A DNA stretch of 64,000 nucleotides, taken from an uncultured Clostridia bacterium. GTDB taxonomy: Bacteria > Bacillota > Clostridia > UBA1381 > UBA9506. This document shows positions 44,301 to 52,492 of this stretch, one piece after another. Position 1 is the stretch's first letter. The number at the start of each line of letters is the position of its first letter. The stretch is taken from contig CAKSBF010000011.1 in assembly GCA_934438075.1 (NCBI GenBank), positions 19,941 to 83,940 of the forward strand. Direction: 5' to 3'. The translations under genes and the position numbers were made by a program. The notes under the pieces were generated by a model. That model searched no databases. It was not told the DNA's origin and worked only from the letters and a program-made list of their open reading frames with translations.

Positions 44301-44633
44301 GAGCCAAACTGGTTCTCACAATTTGTGGATAATACGGTAGAACAGGGAAATTCGTGGGGCGCAGAGAGCTTTAAGCTTCAGATGTACGGAACAAACGACC
44401 TCGACAATATGCCGATCGGCCGCGGACACATTTTAAAACGCAATGTGTTGAAGAATAATGCGTATATCTGCTTGCAGGGTGCTGTTTCGGATATTGTTGT
44501 TGAGGACAACAAAATATCGGAGGCACCGCTTGGGATTTATCTGAGAACACGTCAGGGTAACTGTCCGCAGGATTATGTGCTGCGGGGCAATGTCTTTGAA
44601 AATGTTGACAGTACGGTTTCCAATGGTCAATAG
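41328..44633 (+). CDS. exported multidomain beta-helix protein (second of three)
   Basis: The 1101-residue protein has a signal peptide, a LamG-like domain (about 25-225), a copper-amine-oxidase-like stalk domain (about 235-365) and IPT-like domains (about 390-580). A pectate-lyase-superfamily beta helix covers about 585-1101. The helix carries YGGDREAMTFDGHGTAYLG near 826-844 and FNGRHIF, both shared with the first paralog. It is the largest enzyme candidate of the cluster. GGAGG precedes ATG 41328. It is exported and lacks its own SLH domains, so how it is held at the surface is unclear. Confidence 0.8.
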   Translation: MKLKRAIACVLAFNMLLMCGVVSHAETTGTVVAEENYQNCALGEYPNAVSGVRYTVEKDSDDAENLVGRVVPNTSSSAVLHQFRFDAVSTKLSVAFSIRFVGRGSGEKLKIALEYAGVKKDNFFILPTGISGNKDNPIADSCDLTLRQTGMADGKWHSVELVLDVGSKTYTAFLDGELKTPEDGYYLRHASFENFASGITGVTIAATGRGGNILLDNLAISRISASKEETTSAGGQNALGARLGSSIMFFENSPISYRGGNKGYADNVSGEAIPVMAEGKMFVPLSMIATGVTADANHEKVNAQINKKPVAFQIGSADYQLGQEKKTLTAAAFWKGTAYIPAEDAAKLMGAELYTDGQGLYGLMSSSPLDEKKDQEILAILRQNLNLSSTPKEQADGVPQVFHKSGTVRGGETALLYGWNFDKNTKVEISCTDSTGAAQTQEIEPTQITKNSVKFIVPEQFPLAVYPVTVKNAHGASEKVFLNTADPWWYMADSLQKATPGGWIYIMGDSMAFENLGQLKLVSGSTEIVLPGIQQDEYGSRGSVPETVAPGSYELWVQNGLSGETWHKLDVVEIIAKEDTSRKTVFNVVDYQADPRGSVDSTEAIQNALTLAGSNGGTVYFPRGRYRFSGQLQIPVGVTLEGEGKGLVSLFFEPGIVLPSTVLAATDDFVIKNIDLYVENDHQDILTARNNFKLQNCMFRVNAFYHQVKVNEVGGSYPYPAATKDAADLGFLLYISGSNFIIDHCDLLCSGQVFELQHARNGIISNSVFSAGSNPVQSYGTSKMLWENNTFQGGGLYSNGMMLSLYFNAAATYFNCFKNNTFRDFYGGDREAMTFDGHGTAYLGGVNKTDGAKMTLTEAPHWGTSNKDMIESWTMGFDRRDTEREWHGLTVYILDGKGAGQARNLVACSENNIEVETPWDVVPDESSVISIGKFNGRHIFDNNTFVDIGPSVQLYPPGYECIVSRNNISRSFSSNAGGHITNKMSWGGIRVEPNWFSQFVDNTVEQGNSWGAESFKLQMYGTNDLDNMPIGRGHILKRNVLKNNAYICLQGAVSDIVVEDNKISEAPLGIYLRTRQGNCPQDYVLRGNVFENVDSTVSNGQ

Positions 44634-44655
44634 ATTGCGAAAGCAGGGTGGTAAG

Positions 44656-47340
44656 GTGAAAAAAGTAATTTCATTATGGCTGAGTATGCTTTTGATTTTC
44701 GGTTGTGTCGGCGTTAGCGCGGTAGTGCTTGAGCAGCCGCATTTATTCCGGACATCGGCACGTGCTCTTCCGGGAGAAACGCTGATGCTTTATGGCAGTG
44801 GATTTCATGCGGACACTACTGTTTCGGTCTGCCCGATTGGGCAGACCGGTCAGAGTTTGGAACCGGTCTACCTGACAGAAAGCTGTGTAGGGGTTGTCAT
44901 TCCGGAAAGCTGGCAGGCAGGCGCTTACCGAGTGCAGGTATTCTCTGACGGACTTGCATCAGAGGAGATGACTGTCAATCTGCCGAAGGTAAAGTGGATT
45001 CTAGGCGATGCAGGAAATATCGTTACACCGGGCGGTGAGATTGTTGTTATCGGAAATGGATTTCAGACGAACAATGCACCGCATGTTTATCTGGTTGACT
45101 CGCAGAACAGATATGAATGTACGGTCAGTGACTTTGATGAATATCGGATCACTGCGCAGACAGCAGACAGCATTGTGCCGGGCGTTTATACTGTTTCGGT
45201 AGAGACTGATTACGGAACCGGTGAAAAGGAAAATGCGGCAACGGTACAGACAAAAGCAAGTACACCTACAACGGACTTTTCACCCGACGGTACTTTAGAT
45301 GAAAAGGGTGCAACGGATGTAACAAGTGCGATTCAGACAGCGCTTAATAACGCCGGTCAAAATGGCGGAGGCGTTGTGACAATACCGCGTGGAAGATTTT
45401 TGCTGTCAGGAACGCTCACTATTCCGCAAAACGTAACCTTGCGCGGCGTTGCGGAAAACATGACCGGTATTTTCTGGAGTCCGACAGCAAGCGGACATCC
45501 CGATATGATACATGCAGAAGACAATACTTGTATCAGTAACTTAGGCATTTCGGTCAATGGTTCTTACGGCAATGTGATTACGGGCGGTTCAAACCTGAAG
45601 GTGGAGAATGTGAGGGTGCGTGCCAATGCATATTTTCATCATGCCCAACAGGGAAAAATAGGTGGTACCTATTCCGGTCCGGCGATTTCGGAAAAACCTT
45701 ATGAGATGGGCAGCATTATTTATGCTTCGGGCAATAATATACAAATTGCTAATTGTGACCTGTATGCGACCAATACCGCATTTCAGTTAGAAAATGCGGA
45801 AAATGTAAAAATATTGAATACGGATGTTCGTTTTGGTGTCAGTCCGTTTCAAATGATAAACTGCAAGAACCTGCTGATTGCTCAGAACAGCTTTTCCGGG
45901 AGTAGTTTATTTGAAAACGGAGTGATGATTGGAAACGGCGAAAAGAACAAAGGTGTGCAAAATATGTATTTTGCGCATAACAGTTTCTCTAATGTATATG
46001 GAAATGCCAGAAGGGGTATTATTCTTTCGGAACAAGAGGCGATTCAGCTGCAGGATGGTTGGACTGTGACGGAAAACAGCATAACCGTGGCTGATGCGTC
46101 ACAATTGGCGGAGGCAGATACCGATTTTGCAGTGTTAGTTTTATCCGGTCGGGGCGAAGGACAATATATGGAGGTAGCAGAAAGTAATGGCCAAACCATT
46201 ACTTTTGCGGAACCTTGGAAAATAGTTCCAAATTCTTCATCAGCATTGCTTTTGGTTCCTAAGTGTCGGGAAAGTGTAATCTACGCAAATACCTTTACAG
46301 ATGTCGGAAACGCAGTGTATGCGGAGGGCGGTCTTATCGGAGCAGAGATTGCCGATAATACATTTGTGCGTACGGCACCGTTTGAAAGCGATGCAGGGGC
46401 GCTGTGGTATAATACTTTATCAGGCAATACCGTTGAGGCCGGTTATCGCTGGGGCGGAGAAAATGAAAATATTACTTTGGGAGGCAACGCAGCGGCATAT
46501 CATCGGGGAAATGTATTACGTGCCAATACACTTTCCGGTAACAGCTCGGTTGCTATTATGGGAGCGGCAACAGATACATTGCTGGAAAGCAATATTATCC
46601 GCAATGTTTCGGAGGGAATGTTGCTTTCTCATTTCAGCCAGGCATATTTATGCGGCAACAGTTTTGATAATGTAACGGAGAATTACAAGACGGAAGCCGT
46701 AGCGCCGCAGACAACGGTTTCTAAGTTTGAAAACGGCAACGGACAGCTGCTGATTGAGCCGATGGCAAAACAACTGACCGTTTGGTTTGATTTGCCGATG
46801 AACACAGCAACGCTTAACAATGCCAATGTCCTGTTAAAGGACAGCAGCGGAGAGGCGGCGGCTGTAACAGTTACCGCAAAATCAGAGTATTGCTGTCAGA
46901 TTGTTCCGGAAAGCGCTTTGAAGATAAATGAAGAATATACCTTGGAATTGAGCAGTGTTGTGCAGGATATTTTTGGAAATGCGATGACAGCGAAAAGCAT
47001 TGCATTTACAACAGCAGGGCATTTATTTGAAACCAAAGACTTTTCCGCAGCGCAGGCAGATGGTTCTCCTTTGTCATCCTTGGGTGACGGAGGAGTGCAT
47101 TTTCAGATTTGTTTGTTGAACGGCGGAGCGCAGGAGGAAGAGGTTTCGTTCTTCATGGCATTTTATGCGGATAATGGGGAATTAATTGATGTTAGTCATA
47201 TGCAGGAAACAATTGCTGTGAATGAAAGCAAAAGTCTGGTAGTAGAGAGTGCGACTGTTCCGGCCGGAGCAGATAATATGAAATTATTTGTTTGGACTAA
47301 GTTCCGCCCGATGCAGATGGTTCGGGAAATGGAAGTATAA
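44656..47340 (+). CDS. exported beta-helix protein (third, diverged paralog)
   Basis: The 894-residue protein has a signal peptide, IPT-like domains (GGEIVVIGNGF), a beta helix (about 215-690), an SbsA-type Ig-like domain (about 695-795) and the shared C-terminal domain (about 797-894). The DREA and DGHGTAY block of the two other paralogs is not present; the aligned stretch reads NVYGNARRGIILSEQE. It may therefore bind glycan without cutting it, or cut differently. I chose GTG 44656 because the signal peptide starts there; the longer frame from 44575 overlaps the previous gene. Confidence 0.75.
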   Translation: MKKVISLWLSMLLIFGCVGVSAVVLEQPHLFRTSARALPGETLMLYGSGFHADTTVSVCPIGQTGQSLEPVYLTESCVGVVIPESWQAGAYRVQVFSDGLASEEMTVNLPKVKWILGDAGNIVTPGGEIVVIGNGFQTNNAPHVYLVDSQNRYECTVSDFDEYRITAQTADSIVPGVYTVSVETDYGTGEKENAATVQTKASTPTTDFSPDGTLDEKGATDVTSAIQTALNNAGQNGGGVVTIPRGRFLLSGTLTIPQNVTLRGVAENMTGIFWSPTASGHPDMIHAEDNTCISNLGISVNGSYGNVITGGSNLKVENVRVRANAYFHHAQQGKIGGTYSGPAISEKPYEMGSIIYASGNNIQIANCDLYATNTAFQLENAENVKILNTDVRFGVSPFQMINCKNLLIAQNSFSGSSLFENGVMIGNGEKNKGVQNMYFAHNSFSNVYGNARRGIILSEQEAIQLQDGWTVTENSITVADASQLAEADTDFAVLVLSGRGEGQYMEVAESNGQTITFAEPWKIVPNSSSALLLVPKCRESVIYANTFTDVGNAVYAEGGLIGAEIADNTFVRTAPFESDAGALWYNTLSGNTVEAGYRWGGENENITLGGNAAAYHRGNVLRANTLSGNSSVAIMGAATDTLLESNIIRNVSEGMLLSHFSQAYLCGNSFDNVTENYKTEAVAPQTTVSKFENGNGQLLIEPMAKQLTVWFDLPMNTATLNNANVLLKDSSGEAAAVTVTAKSEYCCQIVPESALKINEEYTLELSSVVQDIFGNAMTAKSIAFTTAGHLFETKDFSAAQADGSPLSSLGDGGVHFQICLLNGGAQEEEVSFFMAFYADNGELIDVSHMQETIAVNESKSLVVESATVPAGADNMKLFVWTKFRPMQMVREMEV

Positions 47341-47390
47341 GAGTGTTTATTGAAAATGATATGGATATCAACAGAGGGGATGTAAGTATT

Positions 47391-48548
47391 ATGAACGAGG
47401 TAAGGTTTGGAATTGTAGGAATCGGCGGAATAGGAACGCTTCATTCCAATTATCTTTTGGGCGGTGAGGTAACAAATGCCCGGTTGACAGCGGTTTGTGA
47501 TATCGACGAGCAGAAACTGATTAAGTTTAAGGAAAAGCACGGCGATGAGATAGCACGCTATGTCGATTATAAAGATTTGCTTGCTTCCGGCAAGGTGGAT
47601 GCAGTCATTATTGCTACACCGCATTATATGCACCCGGTGATTGCGATTGACGCTTTTCATGCAGGGCTGAATGTTTTGGTGGAAAAGCCAGCCGGTGTAT
47701 ATGCAAAAAAAGTACTGGAAATGAATGAAGCGGCAAAAGAGAGCGGCAAGGTGTTTTCTATTATGTACTGCATGCGTACGGATCCTTATTATATTAAAAT
47801 CCGTGATATGCTGCAGACCGGAGAACTGGGAACCTTAAAGCGAATCAATTGGATTGCCACGGACTGGTACCGTCCCCAGAGTTATCACAATTCCTGCGCG
47901 TGGAGATCTTCATGGGCAGGAGAAGGCGGCGGCGTTATTATCAATCAGTGTCCGCATAATCTGGATTTGTGGCAGTGGATGTTTGGTATGCCGGAGTCTC
48001 TTTGCGCCTTTGCGGATTTTGGAAAGTATTATGATATTGAAGTTGAGGACGATGTTACGGTTTATATGCGCTATCCGAACGGTGTGACGGGCGTATTCAT
48101 TGCCTCGACGGGTGAAGCCCCCGGTACCAATCGGTTGGAGATCACCGGAACACTTGGAAAATTGACTTATGAAAAGGGAAAACTGATTTATATGCGCAAT
48201 CGAGAGGATGAACGTTCCTTTAATCAGCATTTTACTTCCTCCATTGCTGCGGAACCGGAAAAATGGGTTAGTGAAGTTGAGGTAACGGGAACACCGATGC
48301 AGCATAAAAAAATTACGCAAAATTTCGTCAATGCAATTTTACACGGTGAAGAGCTTATCGCTCCGGGCGAAAATGGTATTAATGAAATGAATTTGTCTAA
48401 CGGAATCCATTATTCTGCATGGACCGATCAGAAGGTTACGCTGCCGGTTGATAATGCTGCTTATTTGGAACTGCTTCGCGATAAGATAAACCGCAGCAGC
48501 AGAACGGCAAAGGTAAGAGAAGGGAGCGGACAAACAGAATGCATATAG
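47391..48548 (+). CDS. Gfo/Idh/MocA-family oxidoreductase
   Basis: The 385-residue NAD(P)-dependent oxidoreductase has a Rossmann fold (GIVGIGGIGTLHSNY), the VEKPAG motif (catalytic Lys) and the substrate-site segment INQCPHNLDLW. It oxidises or reduces a sugar or polyol in the cytoplasm. GAGGGG precedes ATG 47391; the longer frame from 47343 adds residues unlike the family. It overlaps the next oxidoreductase by 10 bases. It probably processes products of the imported oligosaccharide. Confidence 0.9.
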   Translation: MNEVRFGIVGIGGIGTLHSNYLLGGEVTNARLTAVCDIDEQKLIKFKEKHGDEIARYVDYKDLLASGKVDAVIIATPHYMHPVIAIDAFHAGLNVLVEKPAGVYAKKVLEMNEAAKESGKVFSIMYCMRTDPYYIKIRDMLQTGELGTLKRINWIATDWYRPQSYHNSCAWRSSWAGEGGGVIINQCPHNLDLWQWMFGMPESLCAFADFGKYYDIEVEDDVTVYMRYPNGVTGVFIASTGEAPGTNRLEITGTLGKLTYEKGKLIYMRNREDERSFNQHFTSSIAAEPEKWVSEVEVTGTPMQHKKITQNFVNAILHGEELIAPGENGINEMNLSNGIHYSAWTDQKVTLPVDNAAYLELLRDKINRSSRTAKVREGSGQTECI

Positions 48549-49519
48549 CGTTTGCAGGCTTTAGACACGGACATATTTATGCACTGTATCATTTGGCAGA
48601 GTCTCATAGTGATGCGGAAATTGTCGGTGCATGGGAGGCAGATCCGGCTGCAAAGCAAAAGGCTGCCTCAGAACATGGCGTTAAATTTTGCTATGACAGT
48701 TATGAACAACTATTGGCGGATGAACGGGTGGAAGCTGTTGCAATCGGTAACTATTATGCTGCGCGCGGCGCAATGATTATTGCCGCTTTGCGCGCCGGAA
48801 AACATGTGATTTGCGACAAGCCCATGTGCACCTCGGAAGTGGAAATGAAGGAAATTCAGAGACTGGCAAAAGAAACGAATCTCAGTGTATTCATGATGCT
48901 GGATTTGCGTTATAACCCGAATGTGCTGGCAGCAAGACAGCTGATAGAACAAGGCGAGATCGGCGAAGTACATAACGTTTATTTTGGCGGCCAGCATCCT
49001 CTGCTTTACGGAACGCGCGAGGGTTGGTATTTTGAAAAGGGCAAGCATGGCGGAGTTATCAATGACATTGCGGTGCACGGTATTGATTTGCTGGCATATC
49101 TGACCGGACAGGAGCCGGAAGAAGTATGTGCCGCACGCTGTTGGAATGCTTATGCAACGAAAGAGCCGGACTTTCTTGACAGCGCTCAGTTTATGCTGAA
49201 GCTTACAAAGGGAGCAGGGGTCATTGCTGATGTATCTTATGCCGCACCGGACAGCATAGGCTTTGATATGCCGAGCTATTGGGATTTTAAAATATGGGGC
49301 AGCAAAGGGATGCTGGCTTTTGCGGTAGGACGTGAAGAGATAGAGCTATATCAAAACGGCTCTCACAGTGTGAAGACATATTCCGGTATTGATGCACCGA
49401 CCGACTATTTGAGTGATTTCCTGAGAGAAACAAAGGGCGATGCACCGTTGCTGCTTAGTACGGAAGCATCTCTTAAAGCGGCTGTCAATACCCTGAAAAT
49501 TCAGACGGCAGCAAAATAA
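48539..49519 (+). CDS. second Gfo/Idh/MocA-family oxidoreductase
   Basis: The 326-residue protein is distinct in sequence from its upstream neighbour. The N-terminal Rossmann region starts with HIAFAGFRHGHIYALY, the catalytic motif is DKPMC, and the substrate segment is VINDIAVHGIDLLAY. The first glycine motif is unusual (GFRHGHI), a variant seen in part of the family. The pair may act in sequence on one sugar. A terminator hairpin follows at 49535. Confidence 0.9.
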   Translation: MHIAFAGFRHGHIYALYHLAESHSDAEIVGAWEADPAAKQKAASEHGVKFCYDSYEQLLADERVEAVAIGNYYAARGAMIIAALRAGKHVICDKPMCTSEVEMKEIQRLAKETNLSVFMMLDLRYNPNVLAARQLIEQGEIGEVHNVYFGGQHPLLYGTREGWYFEKGKHGGVINDIAVHGIDLLAYLTGQEPEEVCAARCWNAYATKEPDFLDSAQFMLKLTKGAGVIADVSYAAPDSIGFDMPSYWDFKIWGSKGMLAFAVGREEIELYQNGSHSVKTYSGIDAPTDYLSDFLRETKGDAPLLLSTEASLKAAVNTLKIQTAAK

Positions 49520-49534
49520 AAATTGTTTTATAGA

Positions 49535-49575
49535 GGGTTGTGACAAAGTACAAACTTGTCACAGCCCCCTTTTGT
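49535..49575 (+). terminator. terminator after the oxidoreductase pair
   Basis: GGGTTGTGACAA (49535-49546) pairs with TTGTCACAGCCC (49556-49567) with one G-U pair, followed by CCTTTT. Confidence 0.85.
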
Positions 49576-49600
49576 AACATACGGTAAAGGAGACAATTAC

Positions 49601-51652
49601 ATGAAAATTGCAATCATTGTACCTTATGAAGATCCGGAACTTTGGGCGGTCAGCGAAAATGAAATTGATTTTGAAAATGACAAAGAAGCGGCTTGCCGCT
49701 GTACGGTTTGCTTTGCGGCAACAGAGGCAAAACGATATTTGGAACGCTGCGTAAGGACGGAAAAAATTCGTATCGGCAAACGGGCAGAAGCAGAGGAATT
49801 TGCAATTTCAGTTTTCGTGAATCATGTAGGCTCGGACAGCGAAGAGTTTGATATGATTCCGGAAAAGTACGGAATTACTGTCAGAGCGGAGGGCAGAATC
49901 GGCGCACTTTACGGTATCTATGAATTGTTAAATATGCAAGGAGTTCACTGGTATGAGCCGGGAGAACAGGGCGCCTACATACCGCCGATGTCAGAGGGGC
50001 TGACGTTGCCTGATAGGACGCGGCACTATGCGCCGAATACGCCGCTCGGAAGAGGTTTTGACTTTGAAGGAATGTTAAAGGAAGATGAAGACTTGTGGTT
50101 GTGGATGGCACGCAATAAGCTCAATCTTGCGGCATATCGCGCGAATACTTACCCATTATTGAAAAAGCTTGGCATGCAGATGAAGGTTGGCGGACATATT
50201 TTTGAGAAATGTCTATCGCCGGATCGCGTCTTAAGCAGCGGAAGGACTCTTTGGGAAGAACACCCGGAATGGTACGGCACGCCGGCGGAGGGCAAAAAGA
50301 CCAAAGAGCGCGCTCTGTCTGTGCAGTTTTGTGTCAGTGCAGAGGGCATTGCGGATTTTCTGGCAGAGGATCTGATAAAACGTTTGGAGAGAGATTGGCG
50401 CTATGCTGACCGGGTAGATGTGTGGAATTTTGACAGCTGGGGCGGTTCCTGCTGTTGCGGTAAGTGTGAAAGCCTGGGAAATGCTACGGATAAAAACCTT
50501 TATTTTTTATCACAGCTGCGCGAAAAAATTGACGCTGCGGTACACAGCGGAAGATTGTCGCACAATGTACGGATTGCATTATGTGCGTATGAAGGAACGC
50601 TGACACTGTCAGCACCGCTTCGCGCTGTGCCGGATAATTTGCTGAAAGCAGGGGATTATGCGGTTTTCTATCCGATTTTACGTTGCTATGCGCACGATAT
50701 AGACGGAGATTGCCCGGATAATAGGGTTTATGAAAAGCATTTGGGTGACTGGCTGAAAACTCCATTGCCGATTATGGTGGGAGAATATTATAATGTTACA
50801 AAATTTGAAGATTTGCCGATTTTATTTACCGATCGGATTTCGCATGATTTGCCTCAATACATTCGTACGGGCGTTCAAGGCTTTACTTATATGCATCTGC
50901 CGATGTTAAACTGGGGTGTGCGTACGTTGACGCATTATCTCTATGCGCGTATGAGTTGGGGGGGAGAGGCGAACCCGGAAAAAATTATAGAGACCTATTT
51001 TGCAGAATATTACGGCGCATATCGGAAACAAATGAGGTTGGTTTGTAAAAATCTGGAGAAGGCATGGAGATGTTGTGCGCAGTGGCGGTCATGGTCAAAG
51101 GAGAGCATTGTTACACAGCTGAACTTTTGGGATGGTAAAACTCCGGAGCAGCCTTTAAGAGCAAATGCGCATTTTAAAGATATGCAGACAGTTCTGAAAG
51201 AAGGCGATATGGCTATCGGACTAATGGAGGAAGCATTGTCTGTTATTGGGGAATGTTTGCAGGAAGAGAAGGAAGTGATTGCACAGGTCGTACCGAGTAT
51301 ACCATATCAGGCAGTGAATCCGATTGAACAGGAAAAGAATAAAAGTCACAGTGAAATGGAAAGCAGGTTATGTGAAGCAATGCGCCAGTTGCAGTATGGA
51401 ATAGATGTTATGCGGCTTATGACAGAAACCGTACGTTATTATGATGCAAGCTTTCGTTGTGATGGAGCGGAACAGGAGAAAATATGGGAGAGGCTTCAAA
51501 AGGCAGAACTTGCCGCAGAAATGCGTTATATGCCGCTCACTTTCGGACATCCGAAGGTGAATGTGCGCTGTAAGGATGAGATGGAGCGCAGTCAGCTGAA
51601 ACCTGTGCTTCGACGCATTAGAAAGCAGAGACAGTCGGATAAACAATTGTAG
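49601..51652 (+). CDS. DUF4838 domain-containing protein, cytoplasmic
   Basis: The 683-residue protein matches the DUF4838 family, whose first part resembles the N-terminal domain of alpha-glucuronidases and related glycosidases. Visible features are GRIGALYGIYELL near residue 100, WNFDSWGGSCCCGKCESLG near 270-290 with four close cysteines, and a helical C-terminal third. It has no signal peptide, so it acts inside the cell on an imported product. AAAGGAG precedes ATG 49601. The reaction is unknown; a glycosidase role is a guess from the fold and the context. Confidence 0.75.
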   Translation: MKIAIIVPYEDPELWAVSENEIDFENDKEAACRCTVCFAATEAKRYLERCVRTEKIRIGKRAEAEEFAISVFVNHVGSDSEEFDMIPEKYGITVRAEGRIGALYGIYELLNMQGVHWYEPGEQGAYIPPMSEGLTLPDRTRHYAPNTPLGRGFDFEGMLKEDEDLWLWMARNKLNLAAYRANTYPLLKKLGMQMKVGGHIFEKCLSPDRVLSSGRTLWEEHPEWYGTPAEGKKTKERALSVQFCVSAEGIADFLAEDLIKRLERDWRYADRVDVWNFDSWGGSCCCGKCESLGNATDKNLYFLSQLREKIDAAVHSGRLSHNVRIALCAYEGTLTLSAPLRAVPDNLLKAGDYAVFYPILRCYAHDIDGDCPDNRVYEKHLGDWLKTPLPIMVGEYYNVTKFEDLPILFTDRISHDLPQYIRTGVQGFTYMHLPMLNWGVRTLTHYLYARMSWGGEANPEKIIETYFAEYYGAYRKQMRLVCKNLEKAWRCCAQWRSWSKESIVTQLNFWDGKTPEQPLRANAHFKDMQTVLKEGDMAIGLMEEALSVIGECLQEEKEVIAQVVPSIPYQAVNPIEQEKNKSHSEMESRLCEAMRQLQYGIDVMRLMTETVRYYDASFRCDGAEQEKIWERLQKAELAAEMRYMPLTFGHPKVNVRCKDEMERSQLKPVLRRIRKQRQSDKQL

Positions 51653-51662
51653 TAAAAAGAGG

Positions 51663-51703
51663 GAGCCGCAGCAAAATAATTTCATTTTGCTGCGGTTCTT
51701 TGT
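51663..51703. terminator. bidirectional terminator between convergent genes
   Basis: GAGCCGCAGCAAAAT pairs with ATTTTGCTGCGGTTC (one G-U pair) around AATTTC. It serves the DUF4838 gene and the yigZ-type gene. Confidence 0.85.
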
Positions 51704-51710
51704 TGTGTAT

Positions 51711-52346
51711 TTAACAGTCGGTATCCACATAACGACTGCCACTAATTTCGGCAGTAAGTGCGCCATTTGAAAGCTCGGTCAATTCCTTTTGAAATTTTTC
51801 CCGCAGGTCATGGCGCACGTAAACGGACATATGAATAGTTTCGTCATACATCGTCTCACCCGGCAGATAGCCGCCCGACTCTATCATGTGCCGTAATTTA
51901 CCGAGCCACTCATAGCCTGCAGTCACAATAACTTCGTGGCAATAAATACGCTCGGTTATGCCTGCGGCGACTATGCCTTCTTTGGCACTTTTGCCGTAGG
52001 TGCGGATTAAACCGCCTGCCCCGAGCAGAGTGCCGCCAAAATAGCGGGTTACGACTACTACTAAATCGGTCAAACCTTCTTTTTTCAGCACTTCCATTAC
52101 CGGCATACCGGCTGTGCCGCTTGGTTCGCCGTCATCGGAGAAACGGGCGATGTTGTTTTCGCTTAATATGTAAGCGTAGACATTGTGCGAGGCATCATAA
52201 AACCGGGAACGCTTGGAGTTGATAAAATCAAGTGCTTCCTGCTCAGTTGTAACAGGTTTTGCGGCGGCAATAAAGCGTGATTTTTTTTCAATAATTTCTG
52301 CCTCCGCCTCGTGGCGTATGGTTTTGTATGTCATACCCTTATCCAT
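51711..52346 (-). CDS. YigZ/IMPACT-family protein
   Basis: The 211-residue protein has the N-terminal UPF0029 (IMPACT) domain with DGEPSGTAGMP and YFGGTLLGAGGLIRTYG, followed by a DUF1949-type domain. The family may act in translation or stress, but its role is not established. AAGGAG precedes ATG at 52346; a longer frame up to 52508 runs into the pfkA terminator and is rejected. It has its own promoter. Confidence 0.9.
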   Translation of the reverse strand: MDKGMTYKTIRHEAEAEIIEKKSRFIAAAKPVTTEQEALDFINSKRSRFYDASHNVYAYILSENNIARFSDDGEPSGTAGMPVMEVLKKEGLTDLVVVVTRYFGGTLLGAGGLIRTYGKSAKEGIVAAGITERIYCHEVIVTAGYEWLGKLRHMIESGGYLPGETMYDETIHMSVYVRHDLREKFQKELTELSNGALTAEISGSRYVDTDC

Positions 52347-52383
52347 GTGTTTCTCCTTTTTGTCGACAGTATTTGTTAATACT

Positions 52384-52412
52384 ATTATAGTATAAATCTT
52401 ATATTTCTGCAA
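52384..52412 (-). promoter_or_regulatory. promoter of the yigZ-type gene
   Basis: On the minus strand TTGCAG and TATAAT are 17 bases apart. Confidence 0.65.
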
Positions 52413-52448
52413 GAGAAACATGCTTTTTGAAGGGAACAAAACAATATA

Positions 52449-52478
52449 AAAAGGGGCTGCAATTTTGCAGTCCCTTTT
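52449..52478 (-). terminator. terminator of pfkA
   Basis: AAAAGGGGCTGC pairs with GCAGTCCCTTTT around AATTTT, just past the pfkA stop; T-rich in the pfkA direction. Confidence 0.85.
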
Positions 52479-52492
52479 CAGACCTGTTGCTG

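Noticed and set aside
31226..47340. Cellulosome (dockerin/cohesin) cluster
   Set aside because: No paired dockerin repeats or cohesins were seen; the single DxNxDG loop in the 32951 protein is not enough.
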